7,985 bases of DNA. It comes from Chitinophagaceae bacterium (GTDB lineage: Bacteria > Bacteroidota > Bacteroidia > Chitinophagales > Chitinophagaceae). This document shows, in pieces, positions 1 through 5,197 of the stretch. How positions within the stretch are numbered: position 1 is the first letter of the stretch; every line of letters starts with the position of its first letter. The stretch spans positions 1 through 7,985 of the forward strand of contig JAOQAL010000073.1 of NCBI GenBank assembly GCA_025963615.1. The letters are read 5' to 3'. The translations under genes and the position numbers were made by a program. The notes under the pieces were generated by a model. The model saw nothing but the letters and a program-made list of their open reading frames with translations. It was not told the DNA's origin and did no database searches.

Positions 1-184
1 AATAATCATGTTTTTGATTCATCGAGCTATCCAATGATTGGGTTACTTTTTGCAAAGCATCCTCATTCCGGGCCAGCAAAATACAAGAAGCACCCAGTAG
101 AGCTAACTCTTTTGCAATAGCCAAACCGATGCCCTGTGTGCTTCCGCAGACAACCGCGGTTTTATTTTGTAAAGAAAGATTCAT
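1..184 (-). CDS. Short-chain dehydrogenase/reductase (SDR), N-terminal part
   Basis: The ATG is at 184 and the frame stays open to the left edge, giving the first 61 residues (MNLSLQNKTAVVCGSTQGIG...). This is the start of a Rossmann fold: beta strand KTAVV, then the glycine-rich loop C-G-S-T-Q-G-I-G (residues 13-20), a helix, and a second strand ending in L-A-R-N (37-40). The loop is the SDR TGxxxGIG motif with Cys in place of the usual Thr. Arg39 after the second strand suggests NADP(H) rather than NAD(H), by family knowledge. The catalytic Ser-Tyr-Lys residues lie outside the window, so the substrate cannot be judged. It starts 9 nt after the GDPD stop codon on the same strand and is probably the third gene of that transcription unit. 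Confidence 0.85.
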   Translation of the reverse strand, partial: MNLSLQNKTAVVCGSTQGIGLAIAKELALLGASCILLARNEDALQKVTQSLDSSMNQKHDY

Positions 185-193
185 ATAAAATTC

Positions 194-1099
194 TTAATTA
201 AATAAATCGGGGTAATCAGAAATAATTCCATCCACGCCTGCTTTTTTCAACTCATTTATTTTCGCTTTATCATTCACCGTCCACGGAATAATCTTTATTT
301 TTTGCTGATGGCATTTCTTTATTAATTCAGCATTCACCAACCTGTAGTCGGGACTGTAAATGGTGGGAACAAATCCTAAATCCCTGACCTGATCGTCCAA
401 ACTTCTTTTATCAGAACCTTCGATCAGCATCGCTGTTTTTACAGCAGGATAGTGTTCATGCAGGTAAACCAACGTGCGAAAATCAAAGGACTGGATAATA
501 ACATGTTCTTCAACGCCCTTATTTTTTATTACCGACATCAGTAATTCTACAAACTCTGGCGGTCCGGGATGAAAGATATTATCTGTCGCAGGCTGTGATT
601 TGGTTTCTATATTGAAATAAGGGAATGGCCTTTTACTTTTCGTCAGGTATCGCGTCACACTATCGACTAAATCGCCGAGCAAAGGTTTGTGAACAGGCAG
701 TTTTTCCTGGCGGGGAAACCATGGATGCGGTTTCATTCCCACATCATACTGCTGCGTTTCCGCATAGGTCATCTGGTATAACTTGTAATTTTTTTCATCC
801 TTTTCATCTATCAGCGACCCGTCCGCCCTGGTTGTAAGATCATGACTGAAAAACGGGTCATGCGAAACAATAACCTGTTTGTCCTTGGTGATACAGACAT
901 CCATTTCAAGCGTAGTAACTCCCAGGTCAAGCGCCCGGAGCATGGCCGGCACCGTATTTTCAGGCATCAAACCCCGGCAGCCCCGGTGACCTTGTTCATC
1001 AAAGGCTTCCAAATCCCGGGAAGATGACTCTTGCAGATTCTTCGTTGTAACACAGGACATAAATAATATGGTAACGATGAATACGATATATTTTTTCAT
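194..1099 (-). CDS. Glycerophosphodiester phosphodiesterase family lipoprotein
   Basis: The 301-residue protein should hydrolyse glycerophosphodiesters (deacylated phospholipid head groups) to glycerol-3-phosphate and an alcohol. The fold is the GDPD TIM barrel. Visible motifs are H38-R39-G, E47-N48-T, E65-M-D67, H80-D-P, E165-T-K167, Q203-S-F, W273-T-V and the C-terminal G288-V-D-G-I-I-S-D-Y-P. These include the metal-binding Glu/Asp residues and the two catalytic His positions of the family. The N-terminus (M-K-K, hydrophobic run, F-M-S-C16) looks like a lipoprotein signal with a loose Bacteroidota-style lipobox, so the enzyme is probably anchored in the periplasm or envelope. Its ATG overlaps the stop of the upstream paiB-like gene (ATGA, 1096-1099), which suggests translational coupling. 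Length fits the family. The exact substrate is not shown by sequence; other GDPD members cut lysophospholipids or glycans. Confidence 0.93.
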   Translation of the reverse strand: MKKYIVFIVTILFMSCVTTKNLQESSSRDLEAFDEQGHRGCRGLMPENTVPAMLRALDLGVTTLEMDVCITKDKQVIVSHDPFFSHDLTTRADGSLIDEKDEKNYKLYQMTYAETQQYDVGMKPHPWFPRQEKLPVHKPLLGDLVDSVTRYLTKSKRPFPYFNIETKSQPATDNIFHPGPPEFVELLMSVIKNKGVEEHVIIQSFDFRTLVYLHEHYPAVKTAMLIEGSDKRSLDDQVRDLGFVPTIYSPDYRLVNAELIKKCHQQKIKIIPWTVNDKAKINELKKAGVDGIISDYPDLFN

Positions 1100-1728
1100 C
1101 GGTGATATAGTTGCTCTTTTCGCTTATTCATTTCTTCCGCTATTTTTTGACTGTCAGCGTCCTGCGTTGAAAGCTTATCCATAATATGATGAAAGCTTTG
1201 CTCATCCCTGTTTTGGCTAAGTTTAAAAACATTTTCAATTTCTTGAACTTCAATTTCAAAAGCGATAATGCTTTTCATTAAGTGACTTGTATAGTCTTGT
1301 GGCAGGTTATCAAATACAGTGGATGAATGGGGATTATTATTTTCATAATGCAGGGTCAGTTTTTTTAAAGCATCTTCCAGCCCCCGCTGATCTAAAAACC
1401 GAATCAGCCCTCTGGCATGTACACTCATATAATTCCAGGTAGACGCCTGGTGGGGGTTTGAATACCAGGTGGCACTTACATACGTATGCGGTCCCGTAAA
1501 AACTACAAGTACGTTTGGATTTTTTTCAAAGGCAATTTGATGATCCTGCTTACGCATCATATGACCGATAAGAAAAATTTTATTCTCTCTTTCTTCAAAA
1601 AGAAGAGGAATCTGGGTAGCGCAGGATCGATCGTTTGCTGAACCAATCAGCATGGCAAATGGATGCTGCTTCATGAATTCAACGACTACTTCCTGATCTT
1701 TTTCCTTAAAGTATGATAAGTTATACAT
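1096..1728 (-). CDS. paiB: PaiB-like FMN-binding split-barrel protein
   Basis: This 210-residue protein matches the FMN-binding negative transcriptional regulator / PaiB family (Pfam FMN_bind_2) in length and along its whole course. Motifs are H-P-F-A-M-L (22-27), A-T-Q-I-P-L-L (37-43), G-H-M-M-R-K (55-60), the signature G-P-H-T-Y-V-S (79-85) with T-W-N-Y (97-100) and V-H-A-R-G (103-107), then K-L-S-Q-N-R (169-174) near the C-terminus. In Bacillus subtilis PaiB is described as a repressor of sporulation and protease genes. The fold is that of pyridoxamine-phosphate-oxidase-like flavoproteins, so an enzymatic or flavin-shuttling role is equally possible, and no DNA-binding domain is visible. 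It is the first gene of a tight run with the lipoprotein phosphodiesterase and an SDR. No TAnnTTTG match is seen upstream on its strand. Confidence 0.9.
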   Translation of the reverse strand: MYNLSYFKEKDQEVVVEFMKQHPFAMLIGSANDRSCATQIPLLFEERENKIFLIGHMMRKQDHQIAFEKNPNVLVVFTGPHTYVSATWYSNPHQASTWNYMSVHARGLIRFLDQRGLEDALKKLTLHYENNNPHSSTVFDNLPQDYTSHLMKSIIAFEIEVQEIENVFKLSQNRDEQSFHHIMDKLSTQDADSQKIAEEMNKRKEQLYHR

Positions 1729-1734
1729 AGACTA

Positions 1735-1896
1735 CCTAAGGTCCGGGTGTAAGTCAAGCCGCCATCTTTTTTTGATAACATTGTCAGTGACAGGTATCGT
1801 CGCATGACTGCACGTTTGCCAATTACCAATTCTCAAAAAGATGATTGTCGCCCTATAACCCCGTTATTTTTCTCCAGCGGACCAACTTCGAACATT
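1735..1896 (-). other. Intergenic region with nested complementary segments between mrp and paiB
   Basis: This gap holds several self-complementary pieces. GGTCCG (1740-1745) complements CGGACC (1878-1883). Inside that pair, CATCTTTTT (1763-1771) complements AAAAAGATG (1835-1843). ATAAC-CCC-GTTAT (1855-1867) is a 13-nt hairpin, and TGTCA-G-TGACA (1782-1792) is an 11-nt palindrome. On the minus strand a 20-codon ORF starts at 1895, one base after the mrp stop, and a second open stretch without an ATG covers about 1864-1737. Both are short enough to arise by chance. The region may be a structured leader for paiB or an untranslated RNA, but nothing in it matches an RNA family I can name with confidence. 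Confidence 0.3.
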
Positions 1897-3003
1897 TTAT
1901 GAAACCAATTCAGCCACTTTTTCTTTAGTCATATTGGCATTACGCATAGAAATGCTTCTTACAACATGTCCTGCAAATTCTTCGAACGCCTGTTTGGTAA
2001 GCGTATCATCGCTTATCATAATCGGCACTCCGATATCGCCACCTTCCCGGATGCTTTGCACCAAGGGAATCTGTCCCAGGAACGGAAGATCGTATTCAGC
2101 GGCAAGACGCTTGCCGCCATCTTTACCAAAAATATAATAACGTTGCCCGGGCACTCCCGCAGACGGAGCTTCAGGGATAAAATAACTCATATTCTCTACC
2201 AACCCGATTACAGGAACATTTAACTGAGCCTGGCCAAACATGGCAATACCTTTTTTTGCATCAGCCAAGGCTACGTCCTGCGGCGTAGTAACAACCACTA
2301 CCCCGGTGACCGGAACGGTTTGCATTAATGTTAAGTGTATATCGCCGGTACCCGGAGGCATATCTACAATCAAATAATCGAGTTCATCCCAATAAACATC
2401 TGTTACAAACTGCTTAATGGCACTGCTGGCCATCGGACCTCTCCAGACAACGGCATTTTTTTCATCGACCAACAAGCCAATGCTTATTAATTTAATCCCG
2501 TAACGCTCCAAAGGAATAATCATGCCTTTGCCATTAATCTCGGCCATCATGGGACGTTCGCCGCGTACGCCGAACATAATGGGAACACTGGGACCGTAAA
2601 TATCGGCATCCAAAAGCCCCACTTTAGCACCGTCTTTTGCAATTGCTAAAGCAAGATTTGCAGCGACCGTGCTTTTACCAACGCCACCCTTACCGCTTAC
2701 TACCGCAATTATATTTTTTACACCGGGCAATACGGCCTTATTATCGCTGCGTCTGCTGGTCGTTTGAGAAGTGAAATTTATTTTTACGACGGCATCGTTA
2801 TTCACTAATTGTTTTATGACGTTTACGCAGGCATTCTTCATCATATCTTTCATTGGGCAAGCCGGGGTCGTTAACACCAGGGTAAAAGAAATATAATTGC
2901 CTTCTATCTCAATGTCTTTCACCATATTCAGCGTCACAAGATCCTTTCCTAAATCAGGTTCCTGCACGTTACCAAGCGCCTCTAATATTTTTTCTTTTGT
3001 CAT
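1897..3003 (-). CDS. mrp: Mrp/NBP35-type P-loop ATPase, iron-sulfur cluster carrier (DUF59 + ParA-like)
   Basis: The 368-residue cytoplasmic protein is expected to bind and hand over Fe-S clusters to apo-proteins in an ATP-dependent way (Mrp/ApbC family). An N-terminal DUF59/MIP18 domain (about 1-80) carries C49 in T-T-P-A-C-P and C59. The ATPase domain (about 95-350) has the deviant Walker A S-G-K-G-G-V-G-K-S-T (103-112), switch I L-D-A-D-I-Y-G-P-S (131-139), W-R-G-P-M (187-191) and D-M-P-P-G-T-G-D (214-221). After E-N-M-S-Y-F (270-275) the family usually shows a CxxC that binds the bridging cluster. Here the segment reads I-P-E-A-P-S-A-G-V-P-G and has no Cys, and there is none from residue 60 to the end. 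The domain order and other motifs are complete. The ATG at 3003 gives the standard N-terminus. The gene is divergent from the CarboxypepD_reg-like gene. Confidence 0.96.
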   Translation of the reverse strand: MTKEKILEALGNVQEPDLGKDLVTLNMVKDIEIEGNYISFTLVLTTPACPMKDMMKNACVNVIKQLVNNDAVVKINFTSQTTSRRSDNKAVLPGVKNIIAVVSGKGGVGKSTVAANLALAIAKDGAKVGLLDADIYGPSVPIMFGVRGERPMMAEINGKGMIIPLERYGIKLISIGLLVDEKNAVVWRGPMASSAIKQFVTDVYWDELDYLIVDMPPGTGDIHLTLMQTVPVTGVVVVTTPQDVALADAKKGIAMFGQAQLNVPVIGLVENMSYFIPEAPSAGVPGQRYYIFGKDGGKRLAAEYDLPFLGQIPLVQSIREGGDIGVPIMISDDTLTKQAFEEFAGHVVRSISMRNANMTKEKVAELVS

Positions 3004-3041
3004 TATTTTTCCAAGTTTTTGTTAAATATGCCAGTTAGCCG

Positions 3042-3049
3042 CAAAGTTA
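3042..3049 (-). promoter_or_regulatory. Possible mrp promoter, Bacteroidota -7 element
   Basis: Read on the minus strand, the site is TAACTTTG, an exact match to the Bacteroidota -7 consensus TAnnTTTG. It lies about 40 nt upstream of the mrp ATG, a normal leader length. No TTTG or TTG was found at the expected -33 distance, so support is partial. Confidence 0.35.
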
Positions 3050-3109
3050 ACCCCTTGAAAGGGTAATTTGTTTTACGAATTAGACAACTTGTTTTTATTT
3101 TTGACTGTG

Positions 3110-3751
3110 ATGAAGAAACTTTTACCCTGCATAATCGTGGTTTTATTTTTAGTGCCACGTACAGCCAAGGCTCAATTTGAATCTGTCCGTGACTCAGTTG
3201 TTCAGTTATACGGTATTGTTATGACGGCGGACAGTCTCGTAGGTATTCCTGCGGTGAGTATCTGCGTGAAAGGTCAAAACCGATGTACTATAACCAATGA
3301 CCAGGGAGTTTTTTCAATTGTAGTTTTAAAAGGCGATATCGTTGAGTTTTCTCACGTTAGTTATAAGCCCAAATCAGTTCCTATTCCCCGCAATCTCGAA
3401 GGCAACCAGTATAGTGTAGTCCAGTTAATGATTACCGACACGGTCTACCTACCCATGACTATTATAAAACCAAGACCGACAGCAGAACAATTTGCCCGGG
3501 ACTTTGTAAATACCAAGGTCCCGGATGATAATTTAGAAATTGTACGGCAAAATAACGATGCTGCCAAGAGAAGGGTCTTATTGAAATCAACGCCGGGCGA
3601 TGGTGGCGAAGCGACCAGTCTTCAAATGCGCAATATATCTACTAAAGCATCTTATGCCGGCCAGACGCCGCCGATGAATATTTTTAACCCCGCTGCATGG
3701 GCAAAATTTATAGAATCCTGGAAACGGGGAGATTTTAAGAATAAGAATTAA
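3110..3751 (+). CDS. Secreted CarboxypepD_reg-like domain protein, function unknown
   Basis: The 213-residue reading starts at the ATG at 3110, which gives a clean signal peptide (M-K-K, hydrophobic core, T-A-K-A then Q22). A TTG further upstream at 3068 would put a hydrophobic extension before it and is less likely. Residues about 31-95 resemble the carboxypeptidase regulatory-like / CarboxypepD_reg-like beta-sandwich: V-Q-L-Y-G-I-V, G-I-P-A-V-S-I-C-V-K-G, T-N-D-Q-G-V-F-S-I and V-E-F-S-H-V-S-Y. In Bacteroidota this domain often opens TonB-dependent receptors, but here no plug or barrel follows, only about 115 residues with no family I recognise. The tail is rich in Asn, Lys and Pro. The product is probably periplasmic or surface exposed. 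It is divergent from mrp with a 106-nt shared upstream region, and I see no co-transcribed partner. A TATTTTTG match (3096-3103) lies very close to the ATG and would imply a nearly leaderless transcript. Confidence 0.85.
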   Translation: MKKLLPCIIVVLFLVPRTAKAQFESVRDSVVQLYGIVMTADSLVGIPAVSICVKGQNRCTITNDQGVFSIVVLKGDIVEFSHVSYKPKSVPIPRNLEGNQYSVVQLMITDTVYLPMTIIKPRPTAEQFARDFVNTKVPDDNLEIVRQNNDAAKRRVLLKSTPGDGGEATSLQMRNISTKASYAGQTPPMNIFNPAAWAKFIESWKRGDFKNKN

Positions 3752-3767
3752 CCCGCTACCCACAAAA

Positions 3768-3782
3768 TGTTCCTCCGGAACA
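3768..3782 (+). terminator. Short hairpin after the CarboxypepD_reg-like gene
   Basis: TGTTCC-TCC-GGAACA forms a perfect 6-bp stem with a 3-nt loop, 17 nt after the stop codon. There is no T run after it on the plus strand, so it could terminate or protect the 3' end but is not a textbook intrinsic terminator. The T-rich side (ATTTTG) lies on the minus strand, where no gene reads into it. Confidence 0.3.
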
Positions 3783-3820
3783 ACAAGGCAATCCCATCTG
3801 CTTATGAAAATTAACGAGGA

Positions 3821-3883
3821 TCCAGCATCTAGCATCTAATATCCCGCATCCAGCATCTAGCCTCCAGTATCTAGCATCCAGCA
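3821..3883. repeat. Heptamer tandem array, nine units of TC(C/T)AGCA
   Basis: Exactly 63 nt divide into nine 7-nt units: TCCAGCA, TCTAGCA, TCTAATA, TCCCGCA, TCCAGCA, TCTAGCC, TCCAGTA, TCTAGCA, TCCAGCA. Five units fit TC(C/T)AGCA exactly and the others differ from it at one or two positions. Stop codons occur when the array is read on the plus strand, and no plausible gene covers it, so it is non-coding. It lies 70 nt after the CarboxypepD_reg-like gene and about 150 nt before the next start codon. Confidence 0.9.
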
Positions 3884-3929
3884 TAATGGCCCCAACTAAA
3901 CTCATTCATTCATAGAAACCTGAACTTCT

Positions 3930-3937
3930 TACATTTG
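3930..3937 (+). promoter_or_regulatory. Possible promoter of the 3-hydroxyacyl-CoA dehydrogenase gene
   Basis: TACATTTG matches the Bacteroidota -7 consensus TAnnTTTG exactly, about 100 nt before the ATG at 4037. I could not find a TTG at the normal -33 distance, so this is a candidate only. Confidence 0.3.
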
Positions 3938-3977
3938 CCTAAACATTTTTTTACAACCATCTCTTTCTGCTAAAAAA

Positions 3978-3993
3978 GAGTTTTCAAAAACTC
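3978..3993. repeat. 16-nt palindrome in the leader of the dehydrogenase gene
   Basis: GAGTTTT-CA-AAAACTC is a perfect 7-bp inverted repeat with a 2-nt centre, too tight for a comfortable RNA loop and more like a protein-binding palindrome. It sits 43 nt before the ATG at 4037. Just after it is the separate palindrome TGCCGGCA (4000-4007), preceded by a CCTGCC run. Confidence 0.4.
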
Positions 3994-4036
3994 CCTGCCT
4001 GCCGGCAAGATTTAGGGTGAGAGAAAAAAGATCTTT

Positions 4037-4936
4037 ATGACTCTTAAAGGAGGCTTAATTTCTGTTATCGGTGCAGGCACGATGGGCAATGGGATTGCGC
4101 ACCTGTTTGCTCAACACGGGTTTAAGGTAAATCTCGTGGATATTTCGCAGGAGCAATTAAAGAAAGCGATCAATACAATTACAAAAAACCTTGATCGCCA
4201 GTTATCAAAAGGCACAATAACTGAAGATGTAAAAGAAACAACGCTTTCAAATATCAAAACATTCCCTGTATTGGCGGACGGATTGAGGGAATCACAACTT
4301 GTTATCGAAGCTGCAACGGAAAACACGGAACTTAAATTAAACATCTTCCGCCAGATAGATGAGGCAGCGCCGGCAGATTGTATCCTTGCTACCAATACCT
4401 CTTCTATATCCATTACAAAAATCGCTGCCATTACAAAAAGACCTGGCTCCGTTATCGGCATGCATTTCATGAATCCCGTTCCCGTAATGAAACTGGTGGA
4501 GGTCATCAATGGATTTTCAACAAATAAAGAAGTAACCGATACCATTGTATCATTAAGTAAACAGTTGGGCAAAACTCCCTGCGTTGTAAATGATTTTCCT
4601 GGTTTCATTGCCAACAGGATTTTGATGCCCATGATTAATGAAGCAATTTATAGTTTGTACGAAGGTGTCGCCGGCGTAGAAGAAATCGACACCATCATGA
4701 AGCTCGGTATGGCTCATCCAATGGGGCCGTTGCAATTAGCGGATTTTATTGGATTAGATGTTTGCCTTTCCATTTTAAATGTGCTGCACACTGGATTTGG
4801 AAATCCTAAATATGCCCCCTGCCCATTACTGATCAATATGGTGGCTGCCGGAAAAACAGGCATCAAAAGCAGCGAGGGATTTTATATTTATTCGGCAAAT
4901 ACCAAGGAACTTGTTGTAAATAAGCGATTTGCATAA
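4037..4936 (+). CDS. 3-hydroxyacyl-CoA (3-hydroxybutyryl-CoA) dehydrogenase
   Basis: This 299-residue NAD(H)-dependent enzyme interconverts 3-hydroxyacyl-CoA and 3-oxoacyl-CoA in the cytoplasm. The N-terminal Rossmann domain has G-A-G-T-M-G (12-17), with D35 at the end of the second strand favouring NAD. The catalytic region shows N-T-S-S-I-S-I (120-126), G-M-H-F-M-N-P (141-147; H143 catalytic, N146) and V-E155. The C-terminal helical domain begins at N-D-F-P-G-F-I-A-N-R (185-194) and ends with G-K-T-G-I-K-S-S-E-G-F-Y-I-Y (272-285). The single-domain length matches stand-alone HBD/PaaH-type enzymes rather than the fused FadB/FadJ type. No thiolase, crotonase or acyl-CoA dehydrogenase gene is adjacent, so fatty acid oxidation, short-chain acyl-CoA metabolism and phenylacetate degradation cannot be told apart here. 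It has its own leader of about 280 nt from the previous gene. Confidence 0.95.
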   Translation: MTLKGGLISVIGAGTMGNGIAHLFAQHGFKVNLVDISQEQLKKAINTITKNLDRQLSKGTITEDVKETTLSNIKTFPVLADGLRESQLVIEAATENTELKLNIFRQIDEAAPADCILATNTSSISITKIAAITKRPGSVIGMHFMNPVPVMKLVEVINGFSTNKEVTDTIVSLSKQLGKTPCVVNDFPGFIANRILMPMINEAIYSLYEGVAGVEEIDTIMKLGMAHPMGPLQLADFIGLDVCLSILNVLHTGFGNPKYAPCPLLINMVAAGKTGIKSSEGFYIYSANTKELVVNKRFA

Positions 4937-5075
4937 GTGATTTTACCTGCGAAGATACTCTTGTCAAGGCCAAAAACATGCTATAACCCCTTAGATAAAA
5001 TGATCTATAGTAAACGGGCGGTTTTATATCGTGATTGTACCGGTAGTATATGCCAGCGCCATAATAATCATTCAA

Positions 5076-5109
5076 TTGCGATTACTTTTATCTCTTATTT
5101 ATATCTTTG
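5076..5109 (+). promoter_or_regulatory. Probable promoter of the OmpA-family gene
   Basis: TTG (5076-5078) and TATCTTTG (5102-5109) are separated by 23 nt, at the upper end of the spacing seen in Bacteroidota promoters (TTTG or TTG, about 17-23 nt, TAnnTTTG). A transcript would begin near 5115 and carry a leader of about 80 nt that includes the hairpin at 5124-5160. Confidence 0.45.
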
Positions 5110-5123
5110 AAGCCATTTACCGA

Positions 5124-5160
5124 TGCCTTGAAGCGAAAAACATTTTTTTTACTCAAGGCA
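5124..5160 (+). promoter_or_regulatory. 5'-UTR hairpin ahead of the OmpA-family gene
   Basis: TGCCTTGA (5124-5131) and TCAAGGCA (5153-5160) form a perfect 8-bp stem around a 21-nt loop. The loop contains an A run and a T run that can pair with each other. A second T run (5163-5168) follows the stem, giving it the look of a weak attenuator or an mRNA-stabilising leader. It ends 37 nt before the ATG. Confidence 0.4.
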
Positions 5161-5197
5161 ACTTTTTTATAATCGTTCACTGAAAAAACCTTTATTT

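Noticed and set aside
1763..1843. Cobalamin-type riboswitch suggested by GATACCTG in the mrp-paiB gap
   Set aside because: Only a short piece resembles the B12 box, the rest of the conserved core is missing, and the downstream gene is not a cobalamin or transport gene.
1737..1864. Open minus-strand stretch of about 42 codons without ATG in the mrp-paiB gap
   Set aside because: An open stretch of this length is common by chance, no start codon other than an internal TTG exists, and no family is recognisable.
1880..1896. GTTCGAA on the minus strand as the T-loop of a tRNA
   Set aside because: No acceptor stem, anticodon arm or CCA-compatible fold surrounds it.
1899..3003. M-T-K-E-K occurs at both ends of the Mrp protein
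   Set aside because: The similarity does not extend beyond these five residues in a way that suggests duplication. The C-terminal R-N-A-N-M context looks like the normal family ending, so chance is enough.
3821..3883. Heptamer array as a CRISPR
   Set aside because: Units are 7 nt with no spacers and there are no cas genes nearby.
4111..4632. 173-codon antisense ORF inside the acyl-CoA dehydrogenase gene
   Set aside because: It lies wholly opposite a strongly supported enzyme gene, and its translation shows no domain or motif. It is a shadow of the coding strand.
4981..5010. Terminator for the acyl-CoA dehydrogenase gene from TAGAT/ATCTA and CTATA/TATAG pairs
   Set aside because: The two pairings overlap and cannot form together, the arms are 5 bp and AT-rich, and no T run follows.
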